Positions 37,265-47,805 of a stretch of 64,000 nt of DNA are shown here, one piece after another. Made by a program: the position numbers and the translations under genes. The DNA is from Sphagnum magellanicum (lineage: Eukaryota > Streptophyta > Sphagnopsida > Sphagnales > Sphagnaceae). Every line of letters begins with the position of its first letter. The first letter of the stretch is position 1. The notes beneath the pieces are model-generated. The model was given only the letters and a program-made list of their open reading frames with translations. It ran no database searches and was not told the DNA's origin. The stretch is from contig CM038925.1 in the NCBI GenBank assembly GCA_021904315.1, positions 11,472,501-11,536,500 of the forward strand, read 5' to 3'.

Positions 37265-38860
37265 ATGGAGGAAGGAAGAGGGATGCAATATATAAATCCA
37301 TTGGTGAAACAAAACTTGGCAAAGCTTGACAAAGATGGAGAAATTTGTTGCATTGCCATGGACTCTCTCAAACATTATGTGGACAATTTAAAGCCAACCT
37401 CTATGCCTCACTTGCACATGCAAGTCCCTTAGCCTCCTTCATAGCCTTCTATTGTTGTTGCTACTTTTCATCAAATTTCCCTCTTTTGTACATCGAGAGA
37501 ATGTGTTACTACTATGTCAAGCCCATAAGCAAGGAATTGTTTAGGCTCTTGGACTATCAACTTCAAACACACATCATTGGTGTGCAAAGCACTCATAGCA
37601 TGCATTAATAGACAGGGTTTACCATTTTGTTTTCTCAAGAAATGCGGTCGATTTCACTAAAAAAGATTCTATGAGGATTTTTTTTTCTTTTTTTAAAAAA
37701 AAAACAAGGGTTTTTGGCAACAAGTAGCAAAATCCAAAGTGGTAGGTGAAAGAGGTTCACATTCGTACACCATTTTTTTTTATGAAGAAGTCACATGAGT
37801 CCAGGCAAGTTAATAATCTCACAACTCCCAAGAGCAATGGCCATTGTAATGCAATCTTTATCAACAAATGGAAGCTCACCACAATAACTTCACCAAGCAT
37901 GTGCAAAGGTGGTCTTTGCTTTGGTAAGGTACTCCATCGATTCAAACATCAACATGGCAGAAGTTGAAGAAGTCGTACAAGCAATTGGGCATCCTCTAAT
38001 CAAAGTAATGGCAAGTATACAAGAAAAGCCTTTTTTTTTTTTTTGCCTTTTTTGCCTTTAGTGATCATTTTTTTCTTCTTATTGGGAAGCAAAAAATTTA
38101 CATGGCAAAATGCTAGACATTGTTTCCAAAATTTCTTGTGAATAATAAAAAGCAATTGTTCGTGTGCCAATTTTGTGGAGTCCCATATGTCTTTTTCATG
38201 AACATTCATGTGCCAATTTTGTGTAGTCCCATATGCCTTTTTCACACTCAAGTGCCATTTTTTGTGTAGTCCCATATGTCTTTTCACAAGCCCTCATGTG
38301 TTATATTTGTGTAGTCCCATATGTCTTTTTTGCAAGCATTCATAAACCTTTTTTTGTCTAATCCCATATGTCTTTATAGCAAGCACTCATGTGCCATTTT
38401 TGTGTAGTCCAATATGTTTTTTTGCAAGTGTTCATGTGCCATTTTTGTCATGTGGTCCTATACATCTCTTTTTCCTCTTTCATGTATAGTAGTTGATGTG
38501 TGGAAGGATGAGCAAGAAGAGTTCAAGTGACTAAAGAAAGTAAACAAAAGTTTGAATTTGTTTCCTCATTCGTAGGGAAGCTAGAGCTGGTAGCAACAAG
38601 GGCTATTACATGCATGCAATCATTGGTTTAATTAGAGAAATGGAAATATGCATTAGCTTGTCTAGTTAGTGAGGTCTATCAATGCACAACAATTACACTA
38701 AGAGAGAAAGCAACATGCACAATTACGCATATGTAGTTGGTGTGCTCATTGGCTATCATCACCCCAAGTGCTTTGAGCATGACATTGTTGCAATTGTTCC
38801 TAGACTAAAAAGAGCATTGCTAGAAATAGCAGAATTAGGTTTCAATAGGTCTTTTGATGA
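37265..38860 (+). pseudogene. SINE1-like armadillo-repeat protein, broken
   Basis: Plant SINE1-family proteins are armadillo-repeat, actin-associated proteins of the nuclear envelope. Three blocks follow the order I recall for Arabidopsis SINE1. Block 1, from the ATG at 37265, has NPLVKQNLAKLDKDGE and AMDSLKHYVDNLKPTSMPHL and stops at 37430. Block 2 (about 37755-38010) has HSYTI..YEEVT, then LPRAMAIVMQSLSTNGSSP, then LHQACAKVVFALVRYSIDSN. Block 3 (about 38578-38730) has LVATRAITCMQSLV, LEKWKYALACLVSEVYQ and LREKATCTITHM, followed in another frame by YVVGVLIGY and PRLKRALLEIAELGF. A TTCGTAG acceptor-like site precedes block 3, so introns appear to be kept. A stop ends block 1, block 2 has stops and shifts (one at a run of 9 T), and block 3 has a stop and a shift. 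Assignment rests on remembered family sequence, not a search. Confidence 0.5.
38160..38475. repeat. 46-bp minisatellite, about 7 units
   Basis: The word TCCCATATG, or a one-base variant, recurs at 38181, 38227, 38270, 38315, 38362, 38408 and near 38453: a period of 43-47. Units share the frame ATGTGCCATTTTTGTGTAG before that word. The array sits between blocks 2 and 3 of the SINE1-like pseudogene, apparently inside an intron. Confidence 0.85.
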
Positions 38861-41800
38861 CATGAACATTATAGAAGTAACAGACCTTTTTTGCTCTTGG
38901 GTCACATTTACATTGGCAATAAGGGTATGTTGGGTGTTTACAATAGGATCTAAGATCTGTGAGGAAGTTTTGAATGTGTCGAAAATTTCTTTGCCATATG
39001 TGCATTGTTTTGTGTGTCTCTTACTAATGCCTTTTGTTGACAATTCATGTATAGTATACTACTTCTTGCAATTCTTAGTGAAGAATAAAAATAAGGAACG
39101 ATCAAGGCTAGAGTTTGTGAGCTTTTCTTTCATCTAAAGTGTTTTTTTTTTTAAGTGTGTTTTATGAAGTTACTATTTATGGCTTGCACCTCTACATTAG
39201 GGTTTCTAAATTTTGGAGATTAAGGTTCTAGAAAGCCATAGTACAAACCAAGGTAGTTTGTTCTTTTGCACACTTTGGATAGGAACTCTAAGGTTAGGAG
39301 TTTGAGGTAGCATGAACTCCAAAAACCAAGAAGCATTGAAGCTAGCAAGTAAGACCAAAATAAGCATCAAGATTGATCTATTGCTACAAAGGTTCCCTTT
39401 TTTGGAGGTTACAAACTCATCAAGGATGATACCTAGAATGGGTCATTTCAAGAACTTGATTATGGTGACATTGATTAGATTTACAAAGTAATGTCTACTT
39501 GTGACCAGCTTTGGCTTTTGTGGCATTTTATTCTTTTATGACCACTAAAGTAACCTTATTATGAGTTTAGGGTTTGAGAGACCACTTTCCAAAATGAATG
39601 ATCCACTTGAATACCAAGAGCAATAAGTAAGGGGATCTTTTAGTATCAATGAACAACTCATTGAAGGACTTAATCAAGAGGATATTATGCTCTAGTTGTG
39701 ATTCCAGAGAGTTTAAGAATGATGCAATTGGAGGGTTTCTTATGCGAAACCAAATATGCATGAGATGAGATCTCATAAGATTTCCTTGACATTATGTGAA
39801 TTTGTATAGGTGTGTGAACTGATCATTTTGTTTGGTCATCTATGCAATACATAATGTAATATGGTGCATCAGTGAGTAGATCGAACAATTGAGAATTGCA
39901 ACTTGGATCAACCAGAGGGATTGAAACCAAAACTAATGATGTGGAGTTGCAATTTTTGTTTCAAACCATGGAATGTTGTTTACTTTTTGTAGGAGACTAA
40001 GGAAACCAACACTGAGGAGGAAGAAGAGAAGCCCAAGATTATAGTATGTAACATTTATATTTGGACCTTTTATTTATTTTTAAATAATTTAATTTATTTT
40101 TTTGGTTTTTGGTTGGTGTGTTTGTTTTTTATTTTTGTTTTTGTTATTTTTCTATGTGTTTGTGTGCACGTTTTTGGAATTGAGGGTGGACAAAGACATT
40201 TGAATATGTGTCATGGGATATTGTAACAGCCCAAGAGGATTTCAAGTGCTACATAGGAAAGTTGATAGATGAAAGATCCCACATGAAGTTTGAAATTCAG
40301 AGTCTTAAGAAAGTTGGGAAAGTTATGAAGGTGAGAGTAGTGAATCTCTCTAGTGGTAGAAGAAAAACTTCTAAACAAGAAGGTTTCCAAGTGCCATTGT
40401 TGTGTATGATTGCAAAACCAGTTTCAATGCCTTTATAGCTTCTATCTCTATCTTTGCAATTGCATAGAAAATGAAAAAAATTTGGAAGCCTCATTAAAGA
40501 TTTCAACCTTTGTTTCTTCTACACACAAGTGGAGATTGAAAATCTATGGAATCTTATGGAGAAGATGCAATAGGAGACTACAGAGGTGGAGAAAGAAAAA
40601 AAAACCTCATCACAAATGGAAAGTTGTGTCCATGAGAGGTTGCTCATCATGGAAAGGGTGGAAAGTCAGTCATAGTTATACCTTGGTGGCTTGGAAGAGG
40701 TGCGCAACAATGTTTCAACATCAAGTTCATTTGCCTAATTTTCTTGTCCATTCATGCCTTTTGTATTCTCTCTTCCGGCTTATGCATTTCATCATGTGTT
40801 GGGATGTTGTGTTAATATGGAGTCGTCATCTCTATTTTTCATTTTGTGTAACAAGTGCTACTGGGGTATTATGACAAGTACACAAAGAAAGATGCATGTG
40901 GAAAGCTTTTTTCTTTGGGTGCAAAGGTGAAGATTGGTGATGGCTAGATTGTAAGATATAGTGGTCAAGCACAACAAGTGGATCTATGTGTTGCTTCTTT
41001 CTTCAAGAGCATAAAAGATCAGCATCATCACAATCAGTTGCATGGATGTGAGTCTCTTTTACATGAGATTTTTGTGTCAAATTTGTACATGATTTGCATT
41101 AGGTTATACACACAAGTTGACAACTTGATGCCCACCAACCATATGGCTCACTTTCCATCTCCAAAATCTCTTGTGCAACTTAGGCTCCTGGCGATATCCC
41201 AGAGTCATAAAACTTTGAAAAACTACAGTACCATCCAAGGTGCCACAACAAGAATATAGATATGATGTAATTAGTGAAAGGAATTGAGAGTTTTATGTGG
41301 AAGCTGCTAAACCCTAAACCTTGTTTTTTGGTTTTTTTCATTTTGAAAAAAATAAAAATAAAATTGAGATGGAGGCATTTGGAGGCATTTTGTGGGTCTT
41401 TGCAATATGATATTGATAATTTGTTAAGAAGATGTACATTGCAATTTGCAACTAATACACATGTATGGAAGTTTTTAAGTTGTACGGAAAGAGTAAAATG
41501 GATTTGAATGCAACTTTTTCATTCTGCTGCACAGCTTTGATGTTAATTATCACATGTTGATTATAAGTGGAAAATCAATTTCTAAAATGGTATAAGAAAT
41601 GATTGAATGTAGAAATGCTCTTTGAAGAAATGAAATATGTTCCATATTATTATCCCTAGGGTTCCCAGATGATATTGTACCCAATGATGGCACATGATCC
41701 TAACATCATCAAGGGGTTTAGATGTTGTATTTTATTAATTTGATAACGTTGATGTTTTGAAACCTAACATTATGGGTCCCAACTACCTCATTTGGGCTAC

Positions 41801-43033
41801 TTGGAATCTTCTTGCCATTGACAACCTTAACTATATGGGTATGTATGCTCCCTATATATTCCCCATATGTATTTATGATTCCATACGTTCTTTGTAAAAT
41901 AATACATTCATGAGTACAAATGATCACAACAACAATTTGGTTGTTTAATGAACTTACTTATGCTTTCAAACACTTGAAAGATCATTATTATATGTTGATC
42001 TTCAACTATTGTCAAAAGCTTGATTTTATAAAATTTTGTACTTATATTCTTCAACTATTATTGGGATCTTAATTTCAAATTTTGTTCTTAAACAAGGAAT
42101 GCAAGGCAAAGGTGGGCAATGACATTAGGAACAAGTATGGCAACACTGCATGTGGTAGGTATTATTGCCTTGCTTAAAGCTAAGAACCTATTGTGGAGTC
42201 CAGCTACCTTGGCTTCTGCAATGATGACAATAACAAATATTCTTGATTGTAATGGTAAACCATTCCTTGCCTAGCAACTCTTTGGTGGCACAACTCCATT
42301 GTTGCAACCAACTACCCCATTTGATATGGGAAAGTGGAGCTCTCAACATAAATGTTAACCTTAATCTTGGAATTGTCTTTGATGTTAGTAAGTGTAAAAT
42401 GAGACTTTCAAAAGTTCTAAAGTTTGGAAATGGCATATAAAACCAATTGAATACTTGTATAATATTCAATGTTCATATTTGATTTCATGGACAAAGCTTA
42501 TGAGTTTCATAGATATTGACTTGACTCCTTTTAACATGTGTTATTTAAACCTCTCTTTAGGACATGGGGACTACATTGGATTTCTTTGTGCATATGAGGG
42601 TGTAAGGGCATGGCAAGTTAATGCATTTATTGGTGGTGTATGCCTAAGAATTGCACAAAAAGTTGTGGATTTAAATTTGCCTTCCATCACACTTGCTAAT
42701 TCAACTTGCATTTGAATCATTCAAAGAATAATTACAAATGTTGTGAACCACCCAAAAAATTACACAATAACTTAAATTGATCCAATTGATGTTGTGATGG
42801 CAATCAACCCAACAACATTTAACATTGGTATTGGTAGTTAGAAGACACAAATCATCACCTTCATCTTAAAAGCTACATGGATTTCATCCTTTGTATCTTT
42901 TGGAAATATCATGTTCAAAGGGAACCTTGGTCACATAATATGTATTTTTATCTCAATTATAAACAAACAATTATGATGATACATGGGTTGCATTCATCAC
43001 ATGGGTTGCACAATTACTCATTATATTAATTTA
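38861..43033. other. Region with weak exon-like pieces, not identified
   Basis: No family was recognised. Some pieces look more like protein than the surrounding spacer: 40208-40438 (charged, coiled-coil-like, with YIGKLIDERSHMKFEIQSLK), about 40520-40720 in a second frame (EVEKEKKTSSQMESCVHERL), and 42455-42715. They could belong to one decayed gene on the + strand, possibly including the short exon-like piece at 39993. Confidence 0.3.
39993..40043 (+). other. Possible 51-nt exon (Glu/Lys-rich)
   Basis: Seventeen codons reading ETKETNTEEEEEKPKII lie between an acceptor-like TACTTTTTGTAG and a donor-like GTATGT, with no stop and a whole number of codons. The gene is unknown. A chance arrangement cannot be excluded. 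Confidence 0.25.
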
Positions 43034-43504
43034 TGACGCAACCCTAGTCTTGGGCTCGTGACCAAAACAAGGGCTTGCAAAGGTGTGGGCTAAGAAGGAG
43101 CCCGTGAGTCACATTTCATGCTCCCAGGAATGTAAAAGAGTCCAAGGGAATGGACCCCCACACTCCCAATTGAGCTCCCACTTTGGGAGTTGGAGTCCCA
43201 ATGGACTTTCAAATCTTTAGAAGGCGATTGCAGGGTTCAAAACTCATTGGATTGTGAGGATTTCTTCCACACTTCCACCACTAAGATATGCACTCACGAA
43301 AAATCCGGTTACAAGTGGAACTACTATGTAGTTGAAGTCTAACGAGTTAGGTGGTTCGAGGTAAGTAATGAACTTTACTAAAAATCTAATGCGTTGTGTC
43401 CAAATCTCATGATTTTATTTTATTTTATTTATGTCTTTGACCAAAAGTTAAGCCCGAAACTAAAAACCACTTGTTTAGATTGAGGGAACAAACAACAACT
43501 CAAC

Positions 43505-44070
43505 CTCCTCTACTTTCACAAATGTAACTCCTTCACAACAAAACTGATGACGCTGAATTTTTGGGGGAAGCTTCTACACATTTCAATCTAAAACTGATCT
43601 AATTTTGAGACAAATCCAACGGTGGATTTGAGAAAAAAAATTAATGAAACCAAAAGTCCAGAGGCTTTCCCATGGAAATCATTCCATGAAACCCACTTCA
43701 ATACCCTCTACTTTCAACAATTGTAACTCTCTCACATCCAAACCGATGGCATTGAATTTTTGGGAGGAACTTCTACACCTTATGAACTAACACTGATCTA
43801 ATTTTGAGACAAATCCAACGGTGGATTTGAGAGAAACAATTAATTAAACCAAAAGTCCAGAGGCTTCCCCATGGAAATCATTCCAGGAAACTCACTTCAA
43901 CACCCTCTACTTTCAACAATTGTAACTCCCTCACAGCAAAACCGATGGCACTGAATTTTTGGGAGGAGCTTCTACACTTTATGAACTAACATTGATCTAA
44001 TTTTGAGACAAATCCAACGGTGGATTTGAGAGAAACAATTAATTAAACCAAAGTCCAGAGGCTTCACTAC
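43505..44070. repeat. Three ~199-bp tandem repeats
   Basis: Units start at about 43505, 43704 and 43903, each with CCTCTACTTTCA, GATGGCACTGAATTTTTGGG (first unit slightly different), GACAAATCCAACGGTGGATT and AAAGTCCAGAGGCTT in the same order. The third unit is a little shorter. Within each unit ATCCAACGGTGGAT forms a small inverted repeat. Such arrays are common in the U3 part of long LTRs. Confidence 0.85.
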
Positions 44071-44971
44071 GATTACTTGCTACACACAACTCCATTCCAT
44101 GCTTCATTTTTTCATAACCTTTCCATGAACACCTCCCACACACAAGAACTAACAACCTTTCTCGCACTTCATTCTCCTCTTCCTTCTCCTTTTTTCGCAT
44201 ACACACAATGCCTTCCGCCTTGGTAAGCCTCCATGACCTTCCTTGAGCTTGTTCCCCTTATCCAATGAAAGCCTTGAAATCCTTTTGCACCAATCAATGG
44301 CCTCCTCATCCTTCAAGGGCCAATGAGAATTTGAGAATGAATGGCCATCTAATTGAAATTAGGATGAGAATCCTTGGGCCCAATGGAACATAAGAGATAT
44401 TTCATCCTCCAATCAAAGAGGATAACAATCCTCATGAGTAATGGGATTGGAGGATCTAATCTCCCCCTTATCATGGATATCTTGATGAGGTCTCTTGCTT
44501 GATCCTTATCTTTTCCGTCCGTTGACCCTCACATCCCACTTCTTCATCCTAATTACTTCAAGTAACTAACTACTAGGATAAATTATCGGTAGTAACAAGG
44601 AAGAGTCGTTGAGTTCTTACTTGACTAATTCAATGGTTGAAGTAACATTTCCGTGTAACATTTACTCCTTGATATTCCCTACCTATTTACTTTACTATGC
44701 ACTAATTAACTATGTAGTACATAGTAAATTGAAATTACAATTTACATCACAAAAGAAAACTTTTACACACTTCTAGATCCATCGTTGAATTTAGGGTTTG
44801 ATGAATCCCTTAGATCTAGGGTGTTCGAGTTTTGATAAGGTTCCGCCGTCACTCCCACACTTTACGCCTACCCTAATTTGTTAAATAAAAAGGCCTTAAC
44901 CCTTTTTGAACGCAAGTACCACCTTGTTTGCACCTTCTTGGTTTTTTTTGTTGATGCAGGCGTAACTAGTC

Positions 44972-45385
44972 ATGGCGGACGATGACGCTCCGCCTTCAAA
45001 TCCTCCAGTCGCATCCGTATAACAAGAAGAGCTTGAAGAAGCACCGCTCGATTTGAATGTTTCTCAACGACCGCGCGAAGAAGAACCGCCTAGGAGAGTG
45101 GTGCGCACTCAAGTCGCTCGTTCGGTATGGGATCGTCGATTGTCTCCTAACCCACGTGCTTTAGCAATTTATTTAGAGTTTGTTCCTGCTCGTGGAGCCG
45201 CGCCAAAAAGATTTGAAGAGTGCCAGTGCAAAGATGATGATGTTCGTCTCCATTGTCGAACGTGGGTTCCCGGTGATGGTCATTATCGTTGGCTACGAGG
45301 CCCAATCAACCCACTTCCCCTGGAGCATCGAGCCGAGTACCTCGCTCGCACTATTCGCCGCATCCTAGATTTTTTACAACTGTGA
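44972..45385 (+). CDS. Unrecognised reading frame, one internal stop
   Basis: An ATG at 44972 follows an acceptor-like TTGTTGATGCAG. The frame runs to the stop at 45383-45385 (138 codons counting stops), broken only by TAA at 45020-45022, one C-to-T change from CAA. After the stop, 120 codons are open. The product is acidic at first (DDDAPP, EELEEAPLD), then Arg-rich, with a Cys/His group FEECQCKDDDVRLHC at about residues 83-97 and a basic C-terminus ending RRILDFLQL. GC content is clearly above the surrounding DNA, and CpG-containing Arg codons are frequent. I know no matching family. It lies inside the TG...CA element, so it may be a captured gene or an element-specific protein. Confidence 0.45.
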
Positions 45386-46610
45386 TCTACCCTTTAAGTT
45401 CGTTATTCAGTTGTAATTCACCTGAGGCTACTCAGGCGGAAGTGTTTAATACTTAAGTTTGAATTGATTCTATTTAGAAGTTTGATAGAAGTGGAACTAA
45501 ATAAAGATGTACTAGGACTACATCTTAACAATCTTACAAATACATCATTAGTGCTTGAAGATTCTTCTACAGACTAACCTAACCTTGTCATGGCGAAATG
45601 TTATTGTTAATTATGGGCTTGTATTTCCTATCTATCAATAAATAAATCACATCTAATTCTACCTCCCCTTTCCCTTCTCTTCAACATAAAAGGGATAATG
45701 TACTCTAAAAGGTTTATTAGGTGCTTAACTGATTAAGCGTTACATCAACTGAAATAAAAAAAAGTATTATATGCCTGGAAATATCACAAAGGCTGATTCA
45801 ACTATTAATAATCACTACTTGGAGGCTTATAAGCATTCCAATCATTAGTACTAAAGAAAATTACGGAACTAAAGCTTAATTAATTATTGAGCTATAATCC
45901 ATGGCTCACACGGATCGAAAAGGTTCATTATATCATTGAAAAGCTCTTAGAACATAGATGTTTAAAATGGGCTCGCATGACCCATTTGAGTAATTAAAAC
46001 ACAAGTCATGGCCAAAAGAAGGGCCGGAAGTCAAATTGCCAATTTGACTCCCAACCACTAAAAGTTAAAAATTACCTTAATTTCTTTGCATGTAAGTGAT
46101 GTGCCACATATTGTTGGAAAGATTTAGACTAAGGTTACAACTTTGCTTCAGACCTCATCTCAATAAGAGGTTTTCACACAAAGTTATGCGCTTTCAAAGT
46201 CGCAAGAGTCCCAATTTCGAGAATTTTGGGACTCTCACTTGGGAGTCCCGGGACAAAATGACATTTGGGTGTTGGCTCCGTGGCCAAACACAGAGAATAC
46301 TATAAGGGGGAAAGTGGTGGCTTCCCCCAAGTTTAGGCTGTGGTGAGTTTTGTGAGTTCGTGTTTGCCCGTGGCTCATCCGTGCACCAAAAATGCTCCAA
46401 CCATGCACTAACCAACTTGTTGTTTGGTTTGTGCGGGTCCATGTGAGTAATTGATTTGCTTGCCACTCTTCCTAATCCCATCTCAGAGCTCAAGCACACC
46501 CTTACCCTTGAAGTGCTATGAGTTAGGGAACGCACCCAATTCCTTTTCCTTTCGCTGTCTTCACCTTTGGATTTGCAGTTGAATCCATCAAGGAGCTTGG
46601 GGGTGCGTCA

Positions 46611-46897
46611 GTTTCACCACAATTGCACGAAGAAATCCACAACCAAAAACCATTGATTTGACAATTTTCTAGACATTTTGCATTGTGAATTGTGTGAAAT
46701 TTTAGCAAAAAAAATTTGGTCGCAACTAGATCATTATTCTATTGTTTAGTTAGATTAGTTTTTTTGTGAAATTATTTAGGGGTCAAAGCATGCTAAAGTA
46801 GGCCAAAAAAGTAGTCTTTAAATGTAAAATTACAAGAATTTGTGATAAGTAGATTAGAAAGTAGGTGATGTTTTATGAGAAATTGTCCTTTTAAACT
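46611..46897. other. Short spacer between solo LTR and MITE-like element
   Basis: AT-rich with no recognised content. Confidence 0.5.
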
Positions 46898-46901
46898 ACA
46901 T

Positions 46902-47666
46902 GGGTCCATTCACAGTTGGGGTACCGAAAAAGGAAAAAATGACTTAAGGATTTTTTAGAGCTATTTTTTACAAATTATATTTACATAAGAAAAAATTAAA
47001 TGAGAAAAATTGAATAGTCCAATATAAAATAATTCATGTATTAATGGTGATTTTTCACAATCATACATAATTGAATATTTTATTTTAATGCAAGAAATGT
47101 AAAAATTCCCAAAAAATCCCAAAATGAATTTCAATGGACAACCAAACATGTTTTTTGGCATGTTTATTTCCTTCACATGTAACCTACATTCAAAGCTAGA
47201 CATTTTGAACCCATTGAGCATAATGTTTTTATCGAATGGTTTAAAAAATGAATCCTTTGCCTTGCAATTTTTTCCTTCAAAATTTCAAAACTTCAAAAAT
47301 TTTGAATGATTTGGTTTTTCATCAAATTCATCCAATGAATATGTACTTTCATAAAGGGGGGCATGTTTTTGTTGTACAAAAAATTTGAAATCAATTGTAT
47401 GATTTTATGCCTTCCTTTTGATTACTTTTTATAAAAATTACTTTAAACATTTGATTCCTTTAGTTTCCAAGATTCAAAAGGACATTAATATAATATCCAA
47501 ATTATTTTTAAAAATTTTATTAATTTAAAAAGACATCATTTTATCTATTGGCTGTACAATCCATTACAATTATAATAATGTAATATAAGCAAAAATCCAA
47601 ATTTTTCTTTTGTAATCCTTTTTCAATTAAACACTCCTTTTTGGTACTCCAATTGTGAATGGACCC
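46902..47666. mobile_element. MITE-like element, 765 bp, long inverted repeats
   Basis: The left end GGGTCCATTCACAGTTGGGG continues with TACC; the right end, reversed, reads GGGTCCATTCACAATTGGAG, then TACC. That is 22 of 24 matching, both differences being transitions, and an AAAAAGGA word follows on both arms. ACAT flanks both ends (46898-46901 and 47667-47670) and may be the target duplication. The interior is AT-rich and non-coding. The superfamily cannot be decided. Confidence 0.7.
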
Positions 47667-47737
47667 ACATGAGGGCATCTAATATGATATGTTGAATTTT
47701 TTGAAAGTTTCAAAACTTGTATCAACCTTTTTAAAAA

Positions 47738-47805
47738 CCTACTTTCAATTTAGTTTGCAAAATTTGTAAGTTGGTCACGTTGTCAGAAAGTAGATTGAAA
47801 GTAGG
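47738..47805. repeat. 15-bp inverted repeat
   Basis: CCTACTTTCAATTTA (47738-47752) pairs with TAGATTGAAAGTAGG (47791-47805), one mismatch, 38-nt spacer. It lies just beyond the MITE-like element and may be a separate small hairpin. Confidence 0.6.

Larger units (their letters stand above)
43253..45910. mobile_element. 2.66-kb TG...CA element nested in the solo LTR
   Basis: The inserted segment starts TGTGAG and ends CTCACA, which are exact inverse complements, and is flanked by TGGAT (43248-43252) and CGGAT (45911-45915). That is a 5-bp target duplication with one C/T difference at a CpG. TG...CA ends plus 5 bp are the signature of LTR retrotransposons. I find no repeated LTRs within, so it is either one long solo LTR or a small non-autonomous element. 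It contains three ~199-bp tandem repeats and an unknown reading frame. A second AATAAA-rich spot near 45637-45650 could be a polyadenylation region. Confidence 0.65.
43034..46610 (+). mobile_element. Solo LTR of the Gypsy family, split by an insertion
   Basis: The left part (43034-43252) opens TGACGCAACCCTAG, parallel to TGTCACAACCCTAC at the 5' LTR of the Gypsy element at 49288, and ends in GATTGCAGGGTTCAAAAC, parallel to GATTGCAGGGGTCAAAAC. The right part (45916-46610) resumes with GGTTCATTATATCATTG, goes through the GGTGGCTTCC and CCAACTTGTTG segments in the same order, and ends AGGAGCTTGGGGGTGCGTCA. Removing the insertion gives about 914 bp against 821 bp for the downstream LTR. Ends TGACGCA and TGCGTCA are perfect inverse complements. 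No internal coding region follows, so it is a solo LTR. Its own target duplication is not preserved (ATTTA and GTTTC). Confidence 0.75.

Noticed and set aside
38000-38287. Minus-strand frame of 95 codons with repeated WHLS/WHMN-like segments
   Set aside because: It is the translation of the 46-bp minisatellite, not a gene.
38160-38475. CRISPR-like array
   Set aside because: Units are contiguous diverged tandem repeats without unique spacers, in a plant nuclear context.
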